Source of the DNA: Acinetobacter sp. C32I | Lineage (GTDB): Bacteria > Pseudomonadota > Gammaproteobacteria > Pseudomonadales > Moraxellaceae | Direction: 5' to 3' | Assembly (NCBI RefSeq): GCF_023702715.1 | Contig: NZ_CP098480.1 | Span: 558,001-622,000 of the forward strand | Length of the DNA stretch: 64,000 nt | In this document: positions 46,433 through 54,227 of the stretch, piece by piece | How the letters are laid out: every line of letters starts with the position of its first letter | Numbering within the stretch: position 1 is the first letter of the stretch | Program-made: the position numbers and the translations under genes | The notes under the pieces: generated by a model | What the model saw: only the letters and a program-made list of their open reading frames with translations | What the model was told of the DNA's origin: nothing | Database searches by the model: none

Positions 46433-46442
46433 CTAATATTAG
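46433..46442. promoter_or_regulatory. Palindrome at the 3' end of repressor gene
   Basis: CTAATATTAG, identical in core to the ATTAG/CTAAT arms of the operators upstream of the repressor. Possibly an extra binding site; coincidence is possible in A+T-rich DNA. Confidence 0.3.
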
Positions 46443-46479
46443 TTTTAAATAAGAATATTAATAAACAGGTCTTTATCCA

Positions 46480-47157
46480 TTAGCTATGTTTGATCTTCGA
46501 CCGGCGTTTGGATTGGTATATATAGCGAATGGAGTCGACCACTTCACCAACAAAAATACATTCTTCATCTAGGGGAATGATGTTGGGTTTGAATTCTGGA
46601 TTCAGTGCTTGCAGATAGCGTGAATTATCGGTTTCGATGACGAGGCGCTTAAATGTTGCATCTTCATGCTTTCTCACCACAATCATGTCACCTGATTGCA
46701 TATCACTATATTGCACGGTAGGGTCAACCAAGATGTAATCACCCTCATGAAAGACAGGATAATTACTCAGACCTTGTACTTTTAAATAAAAGCAGTCATC
46801 ACAATCATCAGGTAGGGGCAGCCATTCTTCAATCTGTGTGATATCCACCGATTCAACATTGGTAAACACACCAGCTTGCACCCAGGACAACACCGGCGCC
46901 ATATTGGCTTTTACCGGAGTAATATTCAAAATATCATCATGACCTGATTCTTTTGGCATAGCACTGCCAAGACCCGTTTGTAGCCAATAAGCATCTACAC
47001 CTAGAAAATTAGCAATAGAGGGTAAGTGAGATGAGGAGCTGACCAGTCCTGTCTCAAGCTGGCTGAGCGCGGATTGGGTAATGCCTACAGCAGCAACCAC
47101 ATCTTTTTGAGACTTTTTGGCTTTTTTTCTTGCTTCTTTGAGCCGATCTTTAAGCAT
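46480..47157 (-). CDS. Phage-type repressor, HTH plus S24 self-cleaving domain
   Basis: A 225-aa CI-like repressor. Residues about 8-60 are a Cro/CI helix-turn-helix (SQKDVVAAVGITQSALSQLE at 16-35). The C-terminal half is an S24 peptidase domain: cleavage site Ala95-Gly96 in VQAGVF, Ser131 in QGLSNYP and Lys170 in ATFKRL. Such repressors cut themselves when activated by RecA, linking the module to DNA damage. It diverges from the small HTH gene with two palindromic operators between, the layout of a lambdoid switch. Confidence 0.9.
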   Translation of the reverse strand: MLKDRLKEARKKAKKSQKDVVAAVGITQSALSQLETGLVSSSSHLPSIANFLGVDAYWLQTGLGSAMPKESGHDDILNITPVKANMAPVLSWVQAGVFTNVESVDITQIEEWLPLPDDCDDCFYLKVQGLSNYPVFHEGDYILVDPTVQYSDMQSGDMIVVRKHEDATFKRLVIETDNSRYLQALNPEFKPNIIPLDEECIFVGEVVDSIRYIYQSKRRSKIKHS

Positions 47158-47190
47158 TTTAATACACCTTAAATCAATAAATTAAGAATA

Positions 47191-47202
47191 TTAGCAAGCT
47201 AA
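47191..47202. promoter_or_regulatory. Operator 1 between repressor and small regulator
   Basis: TTAGC-AA-GCTAA inside the divergent gap, near the start of the repressor. Same TTAG/CTAA arms as operator 2. Presumed repressor site (inference). Confidence 0.6.
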
Positions 47203-47237
47203 TGTGAAGTCAAATTAGTATTCTTATTGAATTAATA

Positions 47238-47249
47238 TTAGTTTGCTAA
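47238..47249. promoter_or_regulatory. Operator 2 between repressor and small regulator
   Basis: TTAG-TTTG-CTAA, extending to ATATTAG/CTAATAT arms. It lies about 42 bases before the rightward gene, where it would block that promoter. Confidence 0.6.
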
Positions 47250-47291
47250 TATAATGGGTCTATCCATTAGGTTAGATGCTAGAGGTGCGGT

Positions 47292-47699
47292 ATGAACAAG
47301 CTAATCAACCCAAATATGCATATTAAACAGAATTTAAATGCAGAAATTGAAGCATGGCTGGCTCAGGGTAATGCAATCACAACAATTCAAAATAGCTATG
47401 AACAAAGATTGAAAGCAAGACCAAGCCATGTTGTAACGTTTGTATCTCAAGAAAAAACGCAAAAAGAATTAAAGCGACTTGAAAGAATTGCGAATCAGGC
47501 CACAGAAGATCAGATCCATATATTGAGTGCTTGGTTGGATGAGCAAAAAGGGCGAGCTAAAGCCTTAGTAAATGTTTTAGGGTGTGCGCATAGTTATATT
47601 TCTCAAATTAAAAGTGCAACCAGACCATGTACTAAAACGCGATTTGAAGAAATTTATCAGGCAATGAAGCTTGTGGAAGTTAGGGAAAAATATCACTAG
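47292..47699 (+). CDS. Small DNA-binding protein, Cro-like position
   Basis: A 135-aa protein whose C-terminal part (GRAKALVNVLGCAHSYISQIKSA near 92-114) reads as a helix-turn-helix of the YdaS/Cro type, preceded by a long helical region. It is divergent from the repressor with operators between. I call it the probable Cro-like partner, with RBS AGGTGCGGT before ATG. Confidence 0.65.
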   Translation: MNKLINPNMHIKQNLNAEIEAWLAQGNAITTIQNSYEQRLKARPSHVVTFVSQEKTQKELKRLERIANQATEDQIHILSAWLDEQKGRAKALVNVLGCAHSYISQIKSATRPCTKTRFEEIYQAMKLVEVREKYH

Positions 47700-47888
47700 A
47701 CACATTAAACCTGAGTTTGAAGTTGGTTTAAGCAGTGTTTGATGTTTGCAGATGAGCTGCAAACTTGAACTCAAAAATAAGCGCTCGATCAATGCTGAGA
47801 AATAATACAAGGTTTGGTTTATTAAAATTTAAATTTTAGAAAATATGAATCAAGCCAAAAATGAAATGACATCGGTTTAGGTGATGAT

Positions 47889-48440
47889 ATGAATATAAGT
47901 ATTGCAAAGTTTGAAAAATTTGAATGGCTGACGCAGGGTTTAACATTACGCTCTCCAGGTTTAGAACCATTTACACGTGGGACAGGCGAACGTCCTTTAA
48001 ATTACCAAGATCGTTTAGGTGCAATTGCATCTATGAATACTCAATTGGCAAAGTCAGTGACAGCGCTGATTGTATTTGAGCATAAAAGCAAGTGTGATTA
48101 TGACTATGTTCGTCAGCATTTGGCCGAACTTTTCATCAAGCAAGCAGGGCAAGATAAAAAACGTGAGCCAGAGCGTATTGCGATGTATCACTTGGCTTGG
48201 TTAGTGTCACGGATGGTATTGGATTTTGTGTTAGATCCGGAGCTAGAGGAAAACTATACAGCAAAAGGGCGTCTTGCTTATGCTGGTATTAGTCGCCATC
48301 AGATGAATGTTGATAGTTATAGAAAGACCTGGAAGGGTTATGAAAGCTTAATGGTTCAGACGATTGAAACGGCCATCCTTGAGGCTGAAACTACGATTGA
48401 ACAATACCGGAAAAATACTTACAAAAATATGCGCGCTTAG
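47889..48440 (+). CDS. Phage-type hypothetical protein
   Basis: A 183-aa protein without signal or membrane segment. It contains GLTLRSPGLEPFTRGTGERP, a helical core AWLVSRMVLDFVLDPELEENY and a basic end YRKNTYKNMRA. By position after the Cro-like gene and before terminators followed by lysis genes, it could be a late-gene activator or antiterminator, but I recognise no family. Function unknown. Confidence 0.55.
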   Translation: MNISIAKFEKFEWLTQGLTLRSPGLEPFTRGTGERPLNYQDRLGAIASMNTQLAKSVTALIVFEHKSKCDYDYVRQHLAELFIKQAGQDKKREPERIAMYHLAWLVSRMVLDFVLDPELEENYTAKGRLAYAGISRHQMNVDSYRKTWKGYESLMVQTIETAILEAETTIEQYRKNTYKNMRA

Positions 48441-48514
48441 GGATTCCATTATTTCGGAAATTAGGCTATAGTTTTTATATACTGGTCGTATTACATTTGA
48501 CTTCGACCAAATTG

Positions 48515-48583
48515 AAAAGCTCACATCTAGTGGGCTTTTTTATTGCCTAAAAACTCGGTATCCGTCAGGAGCCGAGTTTTTTT
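48515..48583 (+). terminator. Two tandem terminators before the lysis genes
   Basis: First, AAAAGCTCAC / GTGGGCTTTT at 48515-48542; second, AAAAACTCGG / CCGAGTTTTTTT at 48549-48583. Two hairpins between the early and lysis genes are what an antitermination-type control would need (inference). Confidence 0.75.
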
Positions 48584-48664
48584 ATATCTGAAGATCAGCA
48601 ATCGTCCATTTTCATTTGATAAGTGGATGCTTTAAAAGCCACTCAATAACGCAAGGTGATTAAA

Positions 48665-49417
48665 ATGAATTGTGTCAATAATATGATGTTGGGTTCTTTT
48701 TCAATTAAACACTTAGACATTCTTTCTTATGCAGACATTGTACCTGCGGTCATGCGTACCACCGCAGATCGATCTGGTATGACGTATATCCATGGAAATG
48801 ATCAGTTGGGTTCTCTCAAAACAGGAGCAGAAGTGGCTGGATCTTTAGCTGTTTCTGCCTATTTTCAAGCACAAAAAGGCCGATTTTCATTTACCCATGC
48901 CAGTACCGCAAACCAGTCAATTGTGATTTTGGGGGTAAATCACCAGCCTGAAAATATCGTGGCAGTCAATCAAATTGAATATGGTTTTGTCATTTATAGT
49001 CATTTTGACGCTGGTAAATTCGTGGTGGTATTGGGTGATTTTAATAGCTTAAACAATGTCACTTATATCCAAGATAATCCATCCGAAAACCCCATAGTGA
49101 CCTTTGAAATTACCAGTTCTCAATCGATGAATGTTTATATTGATTATGAATTTGTTGGTGCATGGCATTCAAATAATGCATTGAAATTGCCACAGTATTA
49201 TCAAGTGGTTGCACAGGAGGGTTTAACTCAGCTTGATTTTGATTTGCGTGAAGCCTACGCCAGTTTGGATTTTAAAATGCCTCCTGAACTTGAAGATGGT
49301 ATCTATTATCACTTAACCAGTCATGGTGAAATCTTGGGTTCAGAAGTCAAGGTTGGGGACTTTGTACAGTTTCATGATCAGCAAAGTTGGATGATGCACT
49401 ATCCACAATCCGTATAA
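48665..49417 (+). CDS. Phage tail-fibre-like or host-interaction protein
   Basis: A 250-aa, strand-rich protein without signal. AAGGTG lies six bases before the ATG at 48665. The C-terminal part (GIYYHLTSHGEILGSEVKVGDFVQF, then HDQQSWMMHY) looks like tail-fibre end domains that display a parameter-and-text type loop. Before it, repeated beta patterns (SIVILGVNHQ, KFVVVLGDFNSLNNVTYI). Not recognised as a named family; the phage origin is inferred from position. Confidence 0.45.
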   Translation: MNCVNNMMLGSFSIKHLDILSYADIVPAVMRTTADRSGMTYIHGNDQLGSLKTGAEVAGSLAVSAYFQAQKGRFSFTHASTANQSIVILGVNHQPENIVAVNQIEYGFVIYSHFDAGKFVVVLGDFNSLNNVTYIQDNPSENPIVTFEITSSQSMNVYIDYEFVGAWHSNNALKLPQYYQVVAQEGLTQLDFDLREAYASLDFKMPPELEDGIYYHLTSHGEILGSEVKVGDFVQFHDQQSWMMHYPQSV

Positions 49418-49533
49418 ATTAAATTTTTTCAAGAACCAAGGGAGTGACGATGGTTGGAAATTGAAAGATCAATCTACTCAAGTGAGGCCTTAACGTTGAA
49501 CAAGTTGAGGCCTTTTTATTTATGGAGGACAAA

Positions 49534-49929
49534 ATGACAGAGGTTGTTTCAGCGGGTGCAGGGATTGCAGCCGTGATTAAATCCTATGGAGTATTTTTTA
49601 TTGTCGTCATGGCACTCACTTTTATGTTTTTGGCATGGATGGTGGTGATTATGACAAGGTTACCCAAGTCTCGACGTGAATGGGTGGTTTCACTTATTTC
49701 AACAGCAGTTGGCAGTATTGCAGGAGGTGCTTTTGTGATTCAGCATTTTGGCTTGCAAGAGTGGAGTCAAAACCCATATGGGGCATTTGCCTTGGGAGGT
49801 CTGTACTTCCTTTGTGGTTTGCCTGTATGGGCGATTATTCGTTGGACTTTTAATTATATTAATGCACGAGAAGATTCAACCATCTTGGATGTTGCAAAAG
49901 AGGTGAAAGACTTTAAAGACAAATTCTAA
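49534..49929 (+). CDS. Putative holin
   Basis: A 131-aa membrane protein with GGAGG before the ATG at 49534. Three hydrophobic segments: about 15-38 (YGVFFIVVMALTFMFLAWMVVI), 52-70 (ISTAVGSIAGGAFVIQHF) and 85-105 (AFALGGLYFLCGLPVWAII), with a charged C-terminal tail (AKEVKDFKDKF). Size, topology and position immediately before an endolysin gene fit a class I type holin, which opens the inner membrane at a set time. Confidence 0.75.
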   Translation: MTEVVSAGAGIAAVIKSYGVFFIVVMALTFMFLAWMVVIMTRLPKSRREWVVSLISTAVGSIAGGAFVIQHFGLQEWSQNPYGAFALGGLYFLCGLPVWAIIRWTFNYINAREDSTILDVAKEVKDFKDKF

Positions 49930-49947
49930 AGAAAAAACAATCCAATG

Positions 49948-49967
49948 CCGCCTTCGGGCGGTTTTTT
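49948..49967 (+). terminator. Hairpin between holin and endolysin genes
   Basis: CCGCC-TTC-GGGCGG followed by T6 within the 58-base gap. It might lower endolysin expression relative to holin, or end a shorter transcript. Confidence 0.65.
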
Positions 49968-49987
49968 ATTATAAAGAGGAAAATGAC

Positions 49988-50539
49988 ATGACAATAACAC
50001 AAGACGGTTTCGATATTTTACGCAAAAAATTTGGTAAGTTGAGTCAATCTCAAGTTGATGGCATCAACTTCCTTGTCTCAGTACTGGGCGAAGATAAGAC
50101 GATTATCCCCACTCAAGTTGCTTATATCTTGGCAACGGCTTGGCATGAAACGGCAAAAACCATGCAACCTGTGATCGAGTACGGTTCAGAAAAATATTTG
50201 AAATCTAAACAATATTATCCCTATATCGGCTATGGCTATGTGCAACTGACGTGGTTAGCAAACTATAAGCGCATGGGGGATTATTTAAAAATTGACTTAG
50301 TGAAAAATCCAAAATTGGCTTTACAAGCGGATATTGCAGCCCGTGTCATGATTATCGGTATGAAAAAAGGCATGTTCACAGGTAAAAAACTCGCGGATTA
50401 CATCAATCAGGATAGAAAAGATTATATCAATGCGCGACGAATTATTAATGGAACGGATAAAGCAGAGTTGATTGCAGGCTATGCAGAGATATTTGAGGCC
50501 ATCTTGCAAGCTTCTGAAGTCACAATTTTGTCTTATTGA
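49988..50539 (+). CDS. GH19-type endolysin
   Basis: A 183-aa muralytic enzyme of the phage GH19/chitinase-like branch. The general-acid Glu54 sits in WHETAKTM and the typical GYGYVQLTWLANY lies near 81-93. No signal peptide, so it needs the holin to reach the wall. RBS AGAGGA before the ATG. Ends at a hairpin at 50543-50582. Confidence 0.88.
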   Translation: MTITQDGFDILRKKFGKLSQSQVDGINFLVSVLGEDKTIIPTQVAYILATAWHETAKTMQPVIEYGSEKYLKSKQYYPYIGYGYVQLTWLANYKRMGDYLKIDLVKNPKLALQADIAARVMIIGMKKGMFTGKKLADYINQDRKDYINARRIINGTDKAELIAGYAEIFEAILQASEVTILSY

Positions 50540-50542
50540 GAG

Positions 50543-50582
50543 AATAGAAGTCCATACCGATTTGATACGGACTTCTATTTTA
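50543..50582. terminator. Terminator closing the lysis module
   Basis: AATAGAAGTCC / GGACTTCTATT stem with a long loop, facing both the endolysin and the convergent HD-GNAT gene. Confidence 0.75.
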
Positions 50583-50602
50583 ATATGATTTAGTTTGCGA
50601 GC

Positions 50603-51670
50603 TTATGCAATGGCATTAAATGCATCTGTATAGACCACGTCACCTGACGGGACATGTTCGGTAAATGGCAAAATCTGGAAATATTCTGCCGGCACACCTT
50701 GTAATACAAGTCTTGCATCTGCTTTAAAACCAAATTTACCGTAATAGGCTGGATCGCCAAGCAGCACACAGCCAACAGCATCTAAATCCTTGAGAGCTTC
50801 AAGGCCTGCATGCATCAGTTTTGCGCCAACGCCTTGACCTTGATATTCAGGTAAAACTGAAATTGGCCCTAAGCCATACCAGCCTTTGGTTCCATCTGAG
50901 ATTTTCACAGGGGAAAATGCAATATGTCCAATCAGTTTATGATTACTGAGCGCAACCAAAGATAAACTCAATTGGCCTGAATTACGTAAAGCATTCACAA
51001 TAAATTGCTCTGTATGGCTGGAGTGCTCTGCATCGGCGAAAGCCGCTTGAGTTAAATCAAAAATACATTGAATGTCTGTTGGCCGTTCATCACGAATGTG
51101 TATATTCATCTTTATTTTCTCTTGTGTTTCCTGATTGAGGATGGCCCGAATCTGCTTGAGAGCAGGGTTGGCTTGAGTGTATTTTTCCCCATAACTGAGA
51201 TTAAATGCATAATCGAAATTAACGGGGTTGATGCCTTGATTATGCTGCAGAATAGTCTCTAATTTATCCAATGCTTTAACCAATCGGGCTTCAGCTGTTT
51301 CTGCATCTTCATATTCTTGCCATAATGTTCGAATCAAACTTTTCGGTTGTTCATCAAGGCATTCGGTTAGTTGATCAAGATCCTGCTTTTCCTGCTGATT
51401 CTTCGCTGGAAATTGATCTTTCATAATGGCTGGAATATCGCCGTGAAGAGCTTCACCCAAGTCATGAATCAGGCACATTTTGAGTATCTTCTCGAGATTA
51501 ATGTCTTCGAATTGATCTGCAAAAATCATCGCCATTAAGCATAAACGCCAACTATGTTCAGCGGTACTTTCTTGGCGGCCATTGGAAGTATGTGAAAATC
51601 TCAGCACATTTTTTAGTTTTTCCGCTTCTCGTAAAAAAGCTAAGCGGTTTTGAATTACGTCTAGTTCCAT
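50603..51670 (-). CDS. Fusion of HD-domain phosphohydrolase and GNAT acetyltransferase
   Basis: A 355-aa single frame with two full domains. Residues 1-185 form an HD domain of the YfbR-like type: His39 in STAEHSW, His69-Asp70 in LIHDLGEALHGD and Asp135 in VKALDKLE, the metal-binding set. Residues 188-355 form a YhbS-like GNAT domain with ISVLPEYQGQGVGAKLM near 270-286. Met188 (MNIHIRDERP) has GAG nearby upstream and could start a separate GNAT. The HD part likely hydrolyses a nucleotide. Next to a YjhX-family putative toxin. RBS GAG before the ATG at 51670. Confidence 0.8.
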   Translation of the reverse strand: MELDVIQNRLAFLREAEKLKNVLRFSHTSNGRQESTAEHSWRLCLMAMIFADQFEDINLEKILKMCLIHDLGEALHGDIPAIMKDQFPAKNQQEKQDLDQLTECLDEQPKSLIRTLWQEYEDAETAEARLVKALDKLETILQHNQGINPVNFDYAFNLSYGEKYTQANPALKQIRAILNQETQEKIKMNIHIRDERPTDIQCIFDLTQAAFADAEHSSHTEQFIVNALRNSGQLSLSLVALSNHKLIGHIAFSPVKISDGTKGWYGLGPISVLPEYQGQGVGAKLMHAGLEALKDLDAVGCVLLGDPAYYGKFGFKADARLVLQGVPAEYFQILPFTEHVPSGDVVYTDAFNAIA

Positions 51671-51745
51671 TTTCTTTCTCAAAATAAACCATATGTAATT
51701 TGGATAAACCCGATCTAAGATTAGATTGATAGACATCATCTAAGT

Positions 51746-51777
51746 ACAACCAAGGATTTATCCAAACCGATGGTTGT
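51746..51777. promoter_or_regulatory. Inverted repeat between yjhX-like gene and HD-GNAT gene
   Basis: ACAACCA ... TGGTTGT arms separated by about 18 bases. Possible operator or hairpin controlling the downstream gene (inference). Confidence 0.4.
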
Positions 51778-51780
51778 GTG

Positions 51781-52038
51781 TTAACGATTGTCTAACTGTG
51801 GGCGTACTGATCTAAGCCCATGTAAATTAATTTGATAGGGCTGTCCATTAATGGATTTAATCAGTTTTTTCTTTCTTAGCTTGTTAAAAACGGCAAGGTC
51901 GCAATCGGACAGCAAGAAACCTTCTCGGCTATAGCATTCTACAGCGATGATTTGACCTGAGTCATTACGAAGTTTTACGATTTTTCCGCCTTTTGCTAAG
52001 ACGTGCAGTGTCCGTTGTTCGGACTTAGATAAGTTCAT
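51781..52038 (-). CDS. yjhX: YjhX-family protein (putative toxin)
   Basis: An 85-aa protein, the same length as E. coli YjhX, with the near-invariant [18 protein letters not shown] start, [13 protein letters not shown] near 33-45, [20 protein letters not shown] near 47-66 and RPQLDNR end. E. coli YjhX has been listed as a putative toxin paired with the GNAT-like YjhQ. The ATG at 52038 is used because of this family start; a longer frame to 52089 is not supported. The GNAT-domain gene directly downstream may be the partner. Confidence 0.88.
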   Translation of the reverse strand: MNLSKSEQRTLHVLAKGGKIVKLRNDSGQIIAVECYSREGFLLSDCDLAVFNKLRKKKLIKSINGQPYQINLHGLRSVRPQLDNR

Positions 52039-52264
52039 GTTGTTATCCAGATAGAAATAATCAGAGGCAAAGTTAGGCTTAAAGCCCAAAAAATCGCGCA
52101 GATAACCAATTTCAATGTGCTATTGAAATTTAGTTACCAGATTACTGCTATCTCCAACATAAAACCCTCGATATGGATGCGATACGATATGTACCGAAGA
52201 AAATATTAATGCAAGTTGAATTAAAAATCAATCATGATATTAAAAAGAGGTTTTGAGTTGAGAG
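52039..52264. other. Gap between yjhX-like gene and LRAT-type gene
   Basis: 226 bases with the yjhX promoter region; ATAC-GATATGTA near 52181 is palindromic in part. No gene recognised. Confidence 0.35.
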
Positions 52265-52798
52265 TTATTTCTTTGAATGCTTTTGTTTGAGCTGTAAGTA
52301 GGCTGGTACAGATTTCTTAGCTTGCCGACGCAGCATCATTTTAATGTATAACACGATTGCAAAGCATGCCGTTGCTACAGTGAGCATCAACCCATTCATA
52401 TAACTCATAACCGAGCTGACGTAACCTATAGTCGCAAGGCGACGCTGCATACGTTCAACTTGAGTGCTGGACTCAATTCCTGTAATCGCCCAAGTACATA
52501 AGTGTTCACAGTTGTTAATGATAAGGTGGTAGTGATTTTCATGCATACGTGAACGCATACGTCGTACCACGGTTTTGGCTTGGTAGCGTGGGGATTGATA
52601 ATTCCTGATATAAATTGGCTTATCACGTGCAAAACGCTGGATAGACGTCATTTCAATCGGATGCTTTTTAAAAATATGGGCAAAACCAGAATAATGAATG
52701 ACTCGTCCACGACCTGCATAAATGCCGTGGTGACTATAACCAAAGTGTTTTACGATGAGGTGTGCGCCAATTGGGAAACGCGGATGTTTTTGCTGCAT
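52265..52798 (-). CDS. LRAT-fold (NlpC/P60-like) membrane protein
   Basis: A 177-aa protein with the LRAT-type H-box YSHHGIYAGRGRVIHYSG near 22-39 and the catalytic NNCEHLCTWAITG near 96-108 (Cys about 98). A membrane helix follows (LMLTVATACFAIVLYIKMML near 137-156). In animals LRAT proteins are acyltransferases; bacterial members are mostly uncharacterised thiol hydrolases or transferases. The acyl donor is unknown. Confidence 0.75.
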   Translation of the reverse strand: MQQKHPRFPIGAHLIVKHFGYSHHGIYAGRGRVIHYSGFAHIFKKHPIEMTSIQRFARDKPIYIRNYQSPRYQAKTVVRRMRSRMHENHYHLIINNCEHLCTWAITGIESSTQVERMQRRLATIGYVSSVMSYMNGLMLTVATACFAIVLYIKMMLRRQAKKSVPAYLQLKQKHSKK

Positions 52799-52965
52799 GC
52801 TGATACAAGGTTATTGTATTTACACCATTATTTTAGTGAAAAAATGTGAATCAATCGAGCTTATTTGTGCCGCTAAACCGATGATTATGTGTGGTGTTTG
52901 TATCTGTCATTCTGCCTTGAGCTTTGCTATGAGAAAATAGACAAAATTGATCTTAAATATTCACC

Positions 52966-53706
52966 ATGATGAAAAATTGGCTCCTGTTCACTTTTACCTT
53001 TTTAGCTGCCTCCACTACTTATGCAATGGAGCATCAAACCATTCAATTTAAACAACAACACTATGATGTCATCAAAGTTGAACAGCTGGATCAATTAAAA
53101 TTATTTTTAAAAAGTCCTGAAACGAATCGCTACTACCAAAAGTTTACAGCTATTCAAAAAGCGCTACCTGCTTGTGAGAAACTTACTTTTGCAATGAATG
53201 CAGGAATGTATCATGCTGACTTCCAACCGGTTGGATTATATGTCGAACAGAGCAAGGAACGAAGACCATTAAATCAAGCAAAAGGTTTTGGTAATTTCTT
53301 TATGCAACCCAATGGCGTGGTGGCATGGAATGATCATCGTGCAGTGATCAAGAACACGGCTGATTATGTACATTCAGGGTTTAAAGCGCAGTTTGCAACC
53401 CAGTCCGGACCAATGCTGGTTGATCAAGGTAAAATTAATCACCAGTTTTTGGTCGATTCAAATTCGTTAAAAATTCGAAATGGTGTGGGTGTTAAGGATA
53501 ATCAACTTTACTTTGTCATTTCACAACAGCGGGTGAGTTTTTACCAGTTTGCTCAGCTTTTTAAGCAGCAATTGAAAATAGACAATGCCTTGTATTTAGA
53601 TGGTTCGATTTCCAGTTTGTATTCAATACAGAATAAACGCCATGATCAGCGATTTAATTTGGGGCCAATTGTGGCAGAAGTGAACCGAGAGAACTGTAAA
53701 TCTTGA
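52966..53706 (+). CDS. Secreted phosphodiester glycosidase-type protein (NAGPA domain)
   Basis: A 246-aa exported protein (signal MMKNWLLFTFTFLAASTTYA). The NAGPA/DUF2233 domain shows FAMNAGMYHADFQPVGLYVE near 75-94, FFMQPNGVVAW near 110-120, QSGPMLVDQGKINHQF near 145-160 and NALYLDGSISSLYS near 205-218. Members cleave N-acetylglucosamine from phosphodiesters or wall-linked sugars. Single gene with a strong terminator. Confidence 0.85.
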   Translation: MMKNWLLFTFTFLAASTTYAMEHQTIQFKQQHYDVIKVEQLDQLKLFLKSPETNRYYQKFTAIQKALPACEKLTFAMNAGMYHADFQPVGLYVEQSKERRPLNQAKGFGNFFMQPNGVVAWNDHRAVIKNTADYVHSGFKAQFATQSGPMLVDQGKINHQFLVDSNSLKIRNGVGVKDNQLYFVISQQRVSFYQFAQLFKQQLKIDNALYLDGSISSLYSIQNKRHDQRFNLGPIVAEVNRENCKS

Positions 53707-53710
53707 TGAC

Positions 53711-53752
53711 ACCCTCATCTCCATGGTTTAAGGAGATGAGGGGCTTATTTTT
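53711..53752. terminator. Terminator after glycosidase gene
   Basis: CCCTCATCTCC / GGAGATGAGGGG perfect stem, then T-rich stretch. Confidence 0.85.
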
Positions 53753-53978
53753 ATTGAATTGGTGGTTTGATCATCGCAAGTAATTCTTTGCGACTATAAC
53801 CACGAGAAATCAGTACTTTCTTGATGCCTTTAATCACATCTTCATCTGTAGCTTTAACTAAAGCATCCAACAGTTGTTCATTGGTTTTGCAAGAACAATC
53901 GTTTTCAACGCAAGAAGTTTGGTTCTTGTGTTCGTTATATTGTTCATCTGCATTGAACAGTTTTTGCCAAAAACTCAT
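53751..53978 (-). CDS. 75-aa cysteine-containing hypothetical protein
   Basis: A small protein MSFWQKLFNADEQYNEH with CVENDCSCKT near 23-32 (three cysteines, possibly metal-binding) and a C-terminal helical part VKATDEDVIKGIKKVLISRGYSRKELLAMI. No family recognised; a genus-level conserved protein is likely. RBS GAAGGCTC before ATG. Confidence 0.6.
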   Translation of the reverse strand: MSFWQKLFNADEQYNEHKNQTSCVENDCSCKTNEQLLDALVKATDEDVIKGIKKVLISRGYSRKELLAMIKPPIQ

Positions 53979-54227
53979 AGAGCCTTCATATACAACCTAA
54001 CATAGCTCGAAATATAGCCGCTTTAAAATAAAATACAAGTCAGCTTAAGTGATAAAAGCAGCAGTTGAACTTCAATTTTTTCGATGAGCCTTTTAAAGTC
54101 TAACGAAATTATGACATTTGAATGACTTGACCTTTGAAAAACATCACTTTTTTATAAATATACTTTGAACAAAAATAAAGGGTTACTCGAACCCTTTATA
54201 TTATCTTGTTACGTTGAAATAATTTGT
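53979..54227. other. Intergenic region
   Basis: About 250 bases holding the trmA terminator (54176-54200) and the promoter of the 75-aa gene. Confidence 0.45.
54176..54200 (-). terminator. Terminator after trmA
   Basis: ATAAAGGGTT-CGAGT-AACCCTTTAT on the minus strand, followed by TTTTTG. Confidence 0.8.
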
